From Alteromonas lipotrueae (GTDB taxonomy: Bacteria > Pseudomonadota > Gammaproteobacteria > Enterobacterales > Alteromonadaceae): a DNA stretch of 64,000 bases. Positions 26,927-36,042 of the stretch are shown in pieces (the first letter of the stretch is position 1; each line of letters opens with the position of its first letter). Both the position numbers and the translations under genes were made by a program. Under the pieces are notes generated by a model. That model was not told the origin of the DNA, ran no database searches, and worked only from the letters and a program-made list of their open reading frames with translations. The stretch is from positions 186,001-250,000 of the forward strand of contig NZ_JAESDI010000006.1 of the NCBI RefSeq assembly GCF_019249215.1. Reading direction: 5' to 3'.

Positions 26927-29623
26927 ATGGTACTTAGAAGAAAACAGCTTGCTGTACTTGTTGCGTTAGCGTTGTCAGGTGCTCACGTGAATGCTCAACA
27001 AGTCGCTAACGAAGGCGCCAAACTACAGGACGAAAACCTAGAGATTATTGAAGTTTCAGGATTTCGCGGCTCGCTGAATAAGTCGCTTATGGAGAAGCGT
27101 ACTTCAGTTAATAATAAAGAATCTATCGTTGCTGAAGACATAGGTAAGTTTCCCGATTTGAATATCGCTGAGTCTATTCAACGCGTTCCAGGTGTGGCTA
27201 TTTCTAGAGAGGGTGGAGAAGGAAGACAAATAACGTTGCGTGGCCTTAGCCCTTCATTTACCCGCACCACATTAAACGGGATGGAAGTGCCCGCGAGTAC
27301 AGATGGCACCGATTCTGGTGGCGGTGTTAATGGTGGTCGCGGGTTCGATTTTAACGTATTTGCTTCTGAACTATTTAACCGAGTCGATATTCAGAAATCT
27401 CCAACAGCTTCAATGGAAGAGGGGGGGATTGCCGGTACTGTCGATTTATATTCTGCCAAGCCTTTCGATTATGAAGGATTTAAACTAGTCACTTCGGTAC
27501 AAGGTGGATACAACAGCATTACCGAAGAAACCGATCCTCGCGCAGCATTTATGGTTTCAAACCGATTCGCTGACGACAAAATTGGTGTGCTTTTTTCTGC
27601 TGCACTGTCTGAACGTACTGTTCGCCAAGAAGGCTTCGGTACTGTTCGTTGGACTACTCCAGTTCGAGACGGGGGCGGTTTATATGCAGATACGTCTGAT
27701 ACGGTTGTTTCAGGTACACCCGATGTAGGAAGTTGTACAGATAACGATGAAGCGGTAGATCCACTTAATTGTTTATGGACACCACGATTACCTCGTCCTG
27801 ATTACTTTGGGAACGAACAAGAGCGAGTAGGATTTACTGGCTCTATTCAATGGGCGCCAAGTGAAGATTTAACATTTACGCTTGATGGTTTGGTGTCATC
27901 GCTAGAAAACACGCGGACGATGTATAACTTTTTCCACATGTTTAGAAGTACGTTCGATGAAATCACTCCTACAGCAATTACGGTACACCCGAATGGCAAG
28001 CAAGTACTTGCAGGTTCTTATGAGGGCATAAAATCAAGAATTGAAAGTAGATTACAAGAATCGACGACTGATTTTAGCCAGTTTGTTTTGTCAGGTGAGT
28101 GGTTTGCTCTTGATAATCTTCGCGTAGAAGCGATGTTTGGCACCGCTGAGTCAGATGCTCGCTCCGAGCAGTACCGGTACAACATGACATTGTTAGAAAG
28201 CACATCATATGGCTTCGATTTTACTAACAATGCTAATGCGCCAGAGATTACTTATGGTTACGATGTTAACGATGCCAGTAACTATAACCTCAGTGATGGA
28301 CGCTTACGGGCTACTGATGTTGAACGCGAAAATGACACATTTAAAGTTGACGTTTCCTACCTTGGTGATGAAGTAACCATTAAAACGGGTTTTGCGTATA
28401 ACGATAGAGTGGTGACCTATGCTGAAGAACAAATCAACGGTTTCCCTGATCAAGACTCAGCCGTAGGTTACGCCGAAATGATGCCGGTTGATGATTTTGG
28501 AAGTGGTTTTGATGGTCCACTTGAGCCTTTCCTTGTTGCGGATTTTGATGCAATAAATGCCAATTTGTTGGATGTGGTTTGGACACCTCGCTCAGCTCAA
28601 AGTTGGCAAGTAGGAGAAGAAACTAGCGCTTTGTATTTGGAAATGGACACAAGCTACGACATTTCAGATATGTTACTACGTGCCAATTACGGTGTGCGAT
28701 ACGTAAAAACGACTACAACGTCTGAAGGGTTTATTCAGGGAGAAACCGTTCAAATTGAGAATGACTACAGCAATTTCCTTCCTGCTGTAAATTTAGCGCT
28801 AGAAGCCACCGATGATGTAGTGGTTCGACTTGCAGTAACCCAGTCGATGACGCGTCCTAGCTTAAACTCGTTGAACCCAGGTAATCCGAGTTTCGACTAT
28901 ATAAATGGCTCAGTATCGGTAGGTAACCCTTTCTTAGACCCATTTACATCAAACAACGTGGATTTCGGTGTTGAGTGGTACTTTGACGATGAGGCGTTAT
29001 TAGCCGCTACGGTTTTCTATAAAGACATTGACAACTGGATAGTGCGTGCATCGGAAGAGCGGTTTGTCGACCCTGCTTACTTCGACTTTATCGATAATGA
29101 TGCTCAGTACGACCCGCAAATAGCGTTAGATCCTCGTGAGGTGGCGTATGAGCACAGCAGCCCTAATAATGCAGAAGAGCGCAGTATCAGTGGTTACGAA
29201 CTTATTTATCAGCAACCCTTAAGCTTCTTACCTGGCATGTTTGAAAATATGGGGGTGGTGTCTAACTATACCCATGTGAATGCCGATGATATTGAAGGAA
29301 TGAGTGAGACGTCTTACAACTTCACGCTTTATTATGAAACAGATGTTTACGGTGCTCGTGTGTCGGTCAATAAGCGAGATGACTATCTAACTGATTTTAC
29401 AGGAAGTAATGGAAACGTCGCTCATGGCACGACTGGTCCTACCCAAGTAGACTTCTCATCGTTCTATAACCTCAATGAAGCGTTAACTTTCACCTTTGAA
29501 GTGATTAATCTTACTGATGAATATGAGCGATTGTTCACCACAGGTGATGGCTCACTGAATCTTGTACGCGAGTACAACCATACGGGTAGACAGTTTTTCT
29601 TAGGGGCGCGTTACTCCCTTTAG
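26927..29623 (+). CDS. TonB-dependent receptor for pectin oligosaccharides
   Basis: Outer-membrane receptor that should import large pectin fragments using TonB energy. The signal peptide ends HVNAQQ. A TonB box-like EIIEVSGF and then the plug domain follow (DIGKFPDLNIAESIQRVPGV, RQITLRGLSPSFTRTTLNGM). The rest is a 22-strand beta barrel ending in GARYSL, total 898 residues. The plug pattern matches the carbohydrate-specific receptors of Caulobacter and Alteromonas. GGAG stands nine bases before the start. Its place between pectin enzymes under shared operators supports oligogalacturonide as ligand; this is inferred from context. Confidence 0.93.
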   Translation: MVLRRKQLAVLVALALSGAHVNAQQVANEGAKLQDENLEIIEVSGFRGSLNKSLMEKRTSVNNKESIVAEDIGKFPDLNIAESIQRVPGVAISREGGEGRQITLRGLSPSFTRTTLNGMEVPASTDGTDSGGGVNGGRGFDFNVFASELFNRVDIQKSPTASMEEGGIAGTVDLYSAKPFDYEGFKLVTSVQGGYNSITEETDPRAAFMVSNRFADDKIGVLFSAALSERTVRQEGFGTVRWTTPVRDGGGLYADTSDTVVSGTPDVGSCTDNDEAVDPLNCLWTPRLPRPDYFGNEQERVGFTGSIQWAPSEDLTFTLDGLVSSLENTRTMYNFFHMFRSTFDEITPTAITVHPNGKQVLAGSYEGIKSRIESRLQESTTDFSQFVLSGEWFALDNLRVEAMFGTAESDARSEQYRYNMTLLESTSYGFDFTNNANAPEITYGYDVNDASNYNLSDGRLRATDVERENDTFKVDVSYLGDEVTIKTGFAYNDRVVTYAEEQINGFPDQDSAVGYAEMMPVDDFGSGFDGPLEPFLVADFDAINANLLDVVWTPRSAQSWQVGEETSALYLEMDTSYDISDMLLRANYGVRYVKTTTTSEGFIQGETVQIENDYSNFLPAVNLALEATDDVVVRLAVTQSMTRPSLNSLNPGNPSFDYINGSVSVGNPFLDPFTSNNVDFGVEWYFDDEALLAATVFYKDIDNWIVRASEERFVDPAYFDFIDNDAQYDPQIALDPREVAYEHSSPNNAEERSISGYELIYQQPLSFLPGMFENMGVVSNYTHVNADDIEGMSETSYNFTLYYETDVYGARVSVNKRDDYLTDFTGSNGNVAHGTTGPTQVDFSSFYNLNEALTFTFEVINLTDEYERLFTTGDGSLNLVREYNHTGRQFFLGARYSL

Positions 29624-29659
29624 CCTAGTGTGTGTAAACCGCTAACTGCGGTTGTGTCC

Positions 29660-29688
29660 TGGCCATCATTTTGATGGCCTTTTTTTTA
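29660..29688 (+). terminator. Rho-independent terminator after the TonB receptor
   Basis: GGCCATCA and TGATGGCC pair around a three-base loop, followed by a run of T. The next gene may therefore need its own promoter or leaky read-through. Confidence 0.88.
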
Positions 29689-29722
29689 ATAAAGGCAACG
29701 CTAACAAAATAGAGTAAAAATC

Positions 29723-30484
29723 ATGAGACGAAAACGAACGATTGCGTTTTTGCTATTAATTGGAATGGCCAGTGCAACGGCTGAAACACAGCTGTCATCA
29801 ATTAGTCTTCATCTGGTGGGCGACTCTACCATGTCGGATAAACCTAACGTAGCTTATCCCGAACGAGGTTGGGGGCAAATTTTACCTGAATTTGGGTTGC
29901 CTCAGCTTAGGATTAAGAACCACGCAGCGAATGGCCGCAGCACAAAACGTTTTGTTGATGAGGGTAGGTGGAATAGTGTGCTCTCTTCATTATCTGCGAA
30001 CGATTATGTACTTATTCAATTTGGGCACAATGATCAGAAACGCGAAGACCCTGCACGCTTTGCCAGTGCTGATACAGATTATGCCAACTACTTAAGTCAG
30101 TTTATTGATGATGTGGAAAGCAAAGGCGCCAACGCCATCATTGCCAGTTCTATTTGCCGGCGTCATTACACGGATGCCGGTGTGCTTAAAAGAACGTTAA
30201 CCGACTATGCCGCGGCTGCACAGCGTATCGCGCGTGAAAAAGAGGTTTTATTTGTGCCCATGAATCACCGTACCTGTCATTTTTTTGCAAATATAGGCGA
30301 GGCTGAAAGCCAACAATACTTCATTCAGGTTCCGCCCGATTTGTATGGGCGATACCCACAGGGCAAGGTTGATAATACACATTTGAATGTAGTGGGCGCA
30401 GCCAAAGTCGCCCAGTTTTTTGTAAGAGAATTGGAAGCGTTAGCGCACCCTCTAAGCAACTACTTTTATAGAGATAGCCTTTAA
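29723..30484 (+). CDS. SGNH-type rhamnogalacturonan acetylesterase (CE12-like)
   Basis: Exported esterase expected to remove acetyl groups from pectin backbones. The signal peptide ends ASATAE. The SGNH blocks are intact: GDSTMSD (nucleophile Ser near residue 35), NHAANGRSTK, FGHNDQK, and the catalytic pair in DNTHLN near residue 218. The length of 253 residues is normal for CE12. It follows the receptor gene after a terminator and is convergent with kdgK. It complements the methylesterase: together they would strip methyl and acetyl groups before chain cleavage. Confidence 0.9.
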   Translation: MRRKRTIAFLLLIGMASATAETQLSSISLHLVGDSTMSDKPNVAYPERGWGQILPEFGLPQLRIKNHAANGRSTKRFVDEGRWNSVLSSLSANDYVLIQFGHNDQKREDPARFASADTDYANYLSQFIDDVESKGANAIIASSICRRHYTDAGVLKRTLTDYAAAAQRIAREKEVLFVPMNHRTCHFFANIGEAESQQYFIQVPPDLYGRYPQGKVDNTHLNVVGAAKVAQFFVRELEALAHPLSNYFYRDSL

Positions 30485-30485
30485 A

Positions 30486-30501
30486 GCGCTCAATTGAGCG
30501 C
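30486..30501. terminator. Perfect palindrome between convergent genes
   Basis: GCGCTCAATTGAGCGC is a perfect 16-base inverted repeat just after the acetylesterase stop and ahead of the end of kdgK. It lacks a U run; a bidirectional terminator or simple hairpin is possible. Confidence 0.4.
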
Positions 30502-30535
30502 AGCGGTGGGGAATCAGATTATTCGGCAAAGGCTA

Positions 30536-31453
30536 TTACTTAAGTGGCGGTATATGACTTGAAAATATACCTGAAGGAATAATCGCGCCAGGGTAGGTAA
30601 TCACCGTTGCGGCGACTTTTGCCCCAAAGCTTGCACTTTCAACGGCGGGCTTGCCTGACAAACGAGCTGCCATAAAGCCTGCATTAAAAGCATCTCCTGC
30701 AGCTGTCGTATCTACCACGGCGCTAACGTGTTCAACGGGCACAATACACTGCTCTTTTTGTGCAAGAATGTGAACACCAATCGCGCCGTTTTTCATAACA
30801 ACCTCGGTAATATTCTTATCCTCAAGATAGGCGAAAATATCATCGGCACACGTGTGGCGGAACAACATCAAATGGTCATCTGCCCCAGGAAATGCTAAAT
30901 CGGCTTCTTGGTACGCTTGAGTAGTCCAATATTGAGCGGTTTTTTCATCTTCCCACAGGCGAGGGCGATAGTTGGGATCAAAGGCTATTTTACAGCCTTG
31001 TGATTTTAGTTTTTTGATTAAACTAAATAGATTTTCACGCTGCGCATTGTCTAAGATTGCGATAGAGATCCCACTAAAATAGAACCAGTCGGCATTGATA
31101 TTATCATCGGGCATGAGGTTTATGGTTTGTGTTGCGGCAGACTGAGCGCGCCAATACGCAAAAGTGCGTTCCCCCTGATTATCATTGCGAATCATATACA
31201 AACCCAAATTGCGCTCAGTAGAGCGAAATACAAGGTCGGTGTTAATCTCGTGCTCGCCCATCTTTAGTAGTAATTCGTTACTTAAAAAATCGGCACCGAT
31301 GGCGGTTAAGTAACTTATCGATGACACGGGTAAACAACGCTTGAAATACACCGCTGTATTATAGGTATCACCGGCGAAACTTTTCGCCATGGTATCGCCG
31401 TGTTGAGTGCGAAGTTCAACCATGCACTCGCCAAATATAATTAGTCTTTTCAT
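30536..31453 (-). CDS. kdgK: 2-keto-3-deoxygluconate kinase
   Basis: PfkB-family sugar kinase that phosphorylates 2-keto-3-deoxygluconate to KDPG in the cytoplasm. The N-terminus IIFGECMVELR and the C-terminal ATP/anion-hole motif DTTAAGDAFNAGF (near residue 250) are intact; the length of 305 residues matches KdgK. It is the last gene of the uxaA-uxaC-reductase-kdgK operon, 46 bases after the reductase. Both the galacturonate branch and the KduI/KduD branch end in its substrate. The matching aldolase (Eda) is not in the window and may follow glk. Confidence 0.9.
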   Translation of the reverse strand: MKRLIIFGECMVELRTQHGDTMAKSFAGDTYNTAVYFKRCLPVSSISYLTAIGADFLSNELLLKMGEHEINTDLVFRSTERNLGLYMIRNDNQGERTFAYWRAQSAATQTINLMPDDNINADWFYFSGISIAILDNAQRENLFSLIKKLKSQGCKIAFDPNYRPRLWEDEKTAQYWTTQAYQEADLAFPGADDHLMLFRHTCADDIFAYLEDKNITEVVMKNGAIGVHILAQKEQCIVPVEHVSAVVDTTAAGDAFNAGFMAARLSGKPAVESASFGAKVAATVITYPGAIIPSGIFSSHIPPLK

Positions 31454-31499
31454 ACTAAAGCCTCATAAAGCTCACAAATGCTATCAGTAGAATGTTTCA

Positions 31500-32975
31500 T
31501 TACAGGTCTCCCAAAATCGGGTTTAACGTTTCATCAACACCTAGTGAAGAGCACTCACTTAGTGTTTTTACATGGGCTAATACATGGCTGCGAAATACCG
31601 AATTTGTACTGAGTTCAGCAAAAATTGCGGCTTCATTGAGTAAAGTATTAGTCACTGCAACGGGATCGAAGGCATGTTGAGAGGCCATGTCGATTAGTGC
31701 GGGCGCTTTTGGGTCGGTAATGGCGTCACCCGATTTAGCCTTGCGAGTAACAAACAAACACCATGCTGCAATAGGAACGCACAGCAAGTTAATATCTCGG
31801 TTGGCATGTAGATTGTCACGAATGGTGTCTAAAACCCGAAAAGGCAGCTTTTGTGAGCCATCCCACGCAATCTGGGAAAGCATGTGACGAATATGCTTGT
31901 TGTGATAGCGAGCGACGATGTCATCAGCATATTGATTTAGGGTTTCAATGTTATCGGTTTCAATCGACGGTATTATTTCTCTCTCTAAGAGCGCGCTAAT
32001 TAGCGCCTGTATTGCAGGGGTGGAAATGGCGTCATAGACAGTTTCCTTGCCAAATAGCAGGCCTACATAAGCCAGTGCAGAATGGGTACCATTGAGTATC
32101 CGCAATTTTGCTTTTTCAAAGAACAAAACGTCTTTGGTAAAGGTAACACCTACTTCCCCCCAAGGTGGCCGAGGCCCTGAAAAATTGTCTTCGATAACCC
32201 ATTGAGTGAACATTTCACGCTGTATAGGCCAATCATCTTGAATCCCTAGATTGGTACTGACGTTAGCTTTTACTTCATCATCAGTCGCTGGGGTAATGCT
32301 ATCTACCATAGTACAAGGGAAAGCGATGCTGTCTTGAATCCACTGAGCCAACGCTGGTGAAAGGTGATAGGTAAAATCAATGACCGCTTTTGCTAGTTTC
32401 TTGCCATTATCGGTTACGTTATCACAGCTTATGATGGTAACGTCGGCATTGCCCGAATATTTCCGCGCTGTTAAGGCTTGAGCAATAAGGCCTACAGCAC
32501 TAATAGGCAAGTCTGGGTTGGCAAGATCGTGTTGGATATCAGGGTTCTCAACATCGAGACAGCCGGTGTTATTTAAGCAATACCCTTTTTCGGTCACGGT
32601 TAAAGAGATTATCTTAGTGGCTGGCGAACATAAGGCCGCGGTAATGACATCTCTATCTTCACTTAGCGTTGAGAGGGTCTTTATTGCACCTATCACTCGT
32701 AAAGATGGCGTATCATCGACAACAGCGAGGGAATAAAGGTTATCTTGGGGGGCCAGCGCTTTTTTTAGCGTATCGCTTCGCATCGATACACCGTGAATGC
32801 GCCAATTTCCACCATAGGCCAATGCTAAATCAGTATAGTAGGCTTGATGTGCACGGTGAAAGGCGCCGGGGCCAATATGTACAATACCGCATTGTGAATT
32901 AAGCAAATCGTACTCTGGAACGGCAACATTACTGTTGAGCTGGTCGAGTGTTTTAATACTAAGTTGCTTTTCCAT
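31500..32975 (-). CDS. Mannitol-dehydrogenase-family hexuronate reductase (UxuB-like, probably acting on tagaturonate)
   Basis: NAD(H)-dependent reductase of 491 residues. The nucleotide-binding N-terminus IVHIGPGAFHRAHQAYYTD resembles fructuronate reductase UxuB, not the FGEGNFLRAF-type start of E. coli UxaB. Further family marks are VDSITP, WVIEDNFSGPRP and KLRILNGTHSALAY. It lies between uxaC and kdgK in an operon with altronate dehydratase, which requires altronate; so here the enzyme should reduce tagaturonate, unless it works on fructuronate and a mannonate dehydratase is encoded elsewhere. The gap to uxaC is two bases, implying translational coupling. I withhold a gene symbol because family type and context disagree. 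Confidence 0.82.
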   Translation of the reverse strand: MEKQLSIKTLDQLNSNVAVPEYDLLNSQCGIVHIGPGAFHRAHQAYYTDLALAYGGNWRIHGVSMRSDTLKKALAPQDNLYSLAVVDDTPSLRVIGAIKTLSTLSEDRDVITAALCSPATKIISLTVTEKGYCLNNTGCLDVENPDIQHDLANPDLPISAVGLIAQALTARKYSGNADVTIISCDNVTDNGKKLAKAVIDFTYHLSPALAQWIQDSIAFPCTMVDSITPATDDEVKANVSTNLGIQDDWPIQREMFTQWVIEDNFSGPRPPWGEVGVTFTKDVLFFEKAKLRILNGTHSALAYVGLLFGKETVYDAISTPAIQALISALLEREIIPSIETDNIETLNQYADDIVARYHNKHIRHMLSQIAWDGSQKLPFRVLDTIRDNLHANRDINLLCVPIAAWCLFVTRKAKSGDAITDPKAPALIDMASQHAFDPVAVTNTLLNEAAIFAELSTNSVFRSHVLAHVKTLSECSSLGVDETLNPILGDL

Positions 32976-32977
32976 GC

Positions 32978-34393
32978 TTATCCTAACTTATACGCTTGTT
33001 TCGCGAAATCGTATGTGACCTTTTTAGCGATACTAGCGGCTTCCGTTTCGCTGATGCGGTGCTGAACAACTAACTCTGCTAAGAACCGACAATCTATACG
33101 GCGGGCAACGTCATGGCGGGCAGGAATAGACAAGAATGCACGAGTATCATCGTTGAAACCTACGGTGTTAAAAAAACCAGCTGTTTCAGTAACTTGGTGA
33201 CGAAAACGTAACATACCTTCTGGGCTGTCGTGAAACCACCAAGCAGGCCCTAGTTTTAAACACGGATAATGGCCGGCCAGCGGCGCTAACTCACGGCTAT
33301 AAGTGGTTTCGTCTAAGGTAAATAAAATAATATTTAAGCTAGGCTCATTTCCATACTTTGAGAGCAAAGGGCGAAGCGCGCGAACGAAATCCGTTTGCAT
33401 GGGAATATCGTGACCTTTGTCACGACCAAACTGGTTAAACAGTGTAGCATTGTGATTTCTAAACGATCCTGGATGAATTTGCATAACCATGCCATCTTCA
33501 ACGCTCATGCCTGCTAATTCCGTTAGCATTTGAGCTCTAAATAGCTCTTGTTCCTGGCTATTACTTTGTCCGGTGCGAACCTTATCGAACAGAGCAATAC
33601 ACTCGTTAGTGCTTAAATCTGCGGTATTAGCAGTTGGGTGACCATGATCGGTGGCTGTGGCGCCGTGGTCTCTAAATACAGCGCGTCGGGCTCGAATAGC
33701 GTTTAAGTAACCGTGCCAAGTTTGCGTGTCTTCGTTGGTCATCACTCCTAATTTTTCGATATTGGCGACGATGTCTTCCCGTGAAGCATCAACCACATCA
33801 TCGGGTCTAAATGTGGTAATAACCCGCTTATCCCACCCCGTACCTTTTAGTGCTCCGTGATGAGGAAGCTGATCAAGCGCCCCTTCGGTGGTTGCGATGA
33901 GTTCTATGTTGAACCTGTCCATTAAGGCGCGTGGTTTGAAACTGACGTCTTGAAGTTTGGTGGTAATATGCTCGTAATATTCGCTGGCGTTATTGCTGCA
34001 CAACATGTCGGTAAGCCCAAACACGTCATGAAAAACGGTATCTAGCCACATTCTTGATGGGGTAGCAGCAAACAAATAATAATTGTCTGCAAGGATTTGC
34101 CAAATTTTTCGCGGGTCAGACTCAGTTGCGCCGCCATCCCACCGAGGAACGCCTAATGATTCTAGTGAGATTCCCTGACTATACAACATCCTGAAAACAT
34201 AATGGTCAGGGGTGATGAATAGCTCAGTGGCGTTAGTAAAATTTTTATTTTGTGCAAACCACCGCGGATCTGTGTGCCCATGGGGGCTGATAATTGGCAA
34301 ATCTCGTATTTCTTGGTAAAGCGCACGGGCTACTTTTTTAGTGGCTGAGTCAGATGGGAATAGTCTGTCTTCATGTAATAAAATTGATTCCAT
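32978..34393 (-). CDS. uxaC: Glucuronate/galacturonate isomerase
   Basis: Converts D-galacturonate to D-tagaturonate (and glucuronate to fructuronate), the first cytoplasmic step of uronate use. The amidohydrolase-fold metal motif PHGHTDPRWF is near residue 38. The family blocks NATELFITPDHYVFRMLYSQGI, MQIHPGSFRNHN and a late WWFHDSPEGM are present. The length of 471 residues is standard. It is the second gene of the operon, 12 bases after uxaA. Assignment is firm. Confidence 0.95.
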   Translation of the reverse strand: MESILLHEDRLFPSDSATKKVARALYQEIRDLPIISPHGHTDPRWFAQNKNFTNATELFITPDHYVFRMLYSQGISLESLGVPRWDGGATESDPRKIWQILADNYYLFAATPSRMWLDTVFHDVFGLTDMLCSNNASEYYEHITTKLQDVSFKPRALMDRFNIELIATTEGALDQLPHHGALKGTGWDKRVITTFRPDDVVDASREDIVANIEKLGVMTNEDTQTWHGYLNAIRARRAVFRDHGATATDHGHPTANTADLSTNECIALFDKVRTGQSNSQEQELFRAQMLTELAGMSVEDGMVMQIHPGSFRNHNATLFNQFGRDKGHDIPMQTDFVRALRPLLSKYGNEPSLNIILFTLDETTYSRELAPLAGHYPCLKLGPAWWFHDSPEGMLRFRHQVTETAGFFNTVGFNDDTRAFLSIPARHDVARRIDCRFLAELVVQHRISETEAASIAKKVTYDFAKQAYKLG

Positions 34394-34405
34394 AACAATC
34401 TCTTC

Positions 34406-35890
34406 TTAAAGCGTGACGCCACGTTTCCAAATAGCAATTTCATGGCTGCCATTTTTCTCGTTGCAGGTTAATTGACCCGATGCTACTGCAAGACATTGTT
34501 GGAGCAGCGCGTTGGCACACTTATCGATAGACATGCCTTCCAACACCTGACCGGCGTTAAAATCTATCCAATGTGGCTTCTTATTAGCGATATCTGAATT
34601 TGAGGATATCTTTATTGTGGGTACAGGGAAGCCGAGGGGAGTACCTCGACCTGTGGTGAATAAAACTATATGTGCGCCAGATGCGGCCAATGCAGTTGCA
34701 CTGACTGCATCATTGCCTGGCGCTTGTAGTAAATTTAAACCGTTAACTGTTCTCGGTTGACCGTAATTGAGCACGGACTGTACCGTTGATTGTCCACCTT
34801 TTTGCACCGCGCCTAACGATTTCTCTTCTAACGTGGTTAGGCCCCCAGCTTTATTACCTGGCGATGGGTTTTCGTAAATAGGTTGATTGTGTGCAATAAA
34901 ATACTGTTTAAATTCGTTAATTAAGGTTTCTATATCATCAAAAACAGCCTTGTTTTTGGCGCGGTTCATCAGGAGTTGCTCGGCGCCAAACATTTCTGGT
35001 GTCTCAGTAAGAATAACCGAGCCCCCTAATTGACAGGTTAAATCAGTGACTCGGCCCACCGTCGGGTTTGCAGTAATACCGCTAAATGCATCGCTACCGC
35101 CACACTTCATGCCTAGCACTAACTCATTTGCACCAATAGGCTCTCGTCTATCCTCGTTAAGGGTTTTCAATAGGGAATAAACAGCATCTACGCCAGCTTC
35201 AATCTCGTCTTCCACTTCCTGTGCATTGTAGAAACGTAGCCTCGAGTCGGGCTTATCAATTTCAGGTAACATTGATTTAAGCTGATTGTTTTCACACCCC
35301 AGTCCAATAACCAGAACCGCTCCGGCATTGGGATGCGAGGCGAGCGAGGCGAGTATCGTTCTTGTATCATCTAAATCGTCGCCTAACTGAGAACAGCCGA
35401 AAGGGTGGGTGAATGCTCTAAAGCCATCACATTCACCAAAGTAACGACGCTCACATTCTTGCGCAATGCGTTCGGCAGTTCGATTGACACAGCCCACCGT
35501 ATTAATGATCCAAACTTCGTTGCGGATACCTACTTTACCGTTCTCTCTGCGATACCCCATAAAAGTGGGGATATGGGCAGGTTTCGCTAATGCTGCTCGT
35601 GTCGGTGTGTATTCGTATACTTCACTGCCATCAAGTTTTGTCTTTAGATTGTGGCTATGAACGTGCCCTCCCAATTTAATACTTTGCGTGGCAGCGCCAA
35701 TTTGAAATCCATACTTAACAACTGGGGTATTCACCGCAATATTGTGAAGTGCCACTTTGTGGCCAGCAGGGATGTGCTCGGTGATGAAAAGTTGATGACT
35801 TTCAATGAAGGTACGTGCGGCTATATCCTGTGTTGCCACGGCAACATTATCACTGGCATGAACTTTCACTAATAAGGTTTGTAAACTCAT
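34406..35890 (-). CDS. uxaA: Altronate dehydratase
   Basis: Iron-dependent dehydratase turning D-altronate into 2-keto-3-deoxygluconate. It has the two parts of UxaA: an N-terminal SAF-like domain (VHASDNVAVA, AGHKVAL, GGHVHSHN) and a large catalytic domain (GYRRENGKVGIRNEVW, GCSQLGDD, GLGCENNQ, MKCGGSDAFSGITANP). The length of 494 residues equals the E. coli enzyme. It is the first gene of the operon, with a perfect operator palindrome about 95 bases upstream. Its presence defines the galacturonate (altronate) branch. Confidence 0.95.
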   Translation of the reverse strand: MSLQTLLVKVHASDNVAVATQDIAARTFIESHQLFITEHIPAGHKVALHNIAVNTPVVKYGFQIGAATQSIKLGGHVHSHNLKTKLDGSEVYEYTPTRAALAKPAHIPTFMGYRRENGKVGIRNEVWIINTVGCVNRTAERIAQECERRYFGECDGFRAFTHPFGCSQLGDDLDDTRTILASLASHPNAGAVLVIGLGCENNQLKSMLPEIDKPDSRLRFYNAQEVEDEIEAGVDAVYSLLKTLNEDRREPIGANELVLGMKCGGSDAFSGITANPTVGRVTDLTCQLGGSVILTETPEMFGAEQLLMNRAKNKAVFDDIETLINEFKQYFIAHNQPIYENPSPGNKAGGLTTLEEKSLGAVQKGGQSTVQSVLNYGQPRTVNGLNLLQAPGNDAVSATALAASGAHIVLFTTGRGTPLGFPVPTIKISSNSDIANKKPHWIDFNAGQVLEGMSIDKCANALLQQCLAVASGQLTCNEKNGSHEIAIWKRGVTL

Positions 35891-35983
35891 CGCGTACCCT
35901 CAGATTTTGCGTTACTAGCACCAAAAACTTGGGCTAACGGACGGACTTAACAGATTGGTTGATTTTAACACTTTGTAATATAC

Positions 35984-35999
35984 GTGCCACCGGTGGCAT
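35984..35999. promoter_or_regulatory. LacI-type operator upstream of uxaA
   Basis: GTGCCACCGGTGGCAT contains a perfect 14-base palindrome, TGCCACCGGTGGCA. It lies between the end of the LacI-family gene and uxaA and should control the uxaA-uxaC-reductase-kdgK operon. Confidence 0.8.
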
Positions 36000-36042
36000 A
36001 GTAAAGCAAAACCAACTATTTATTAATTTAAGCGGCTAAAAA

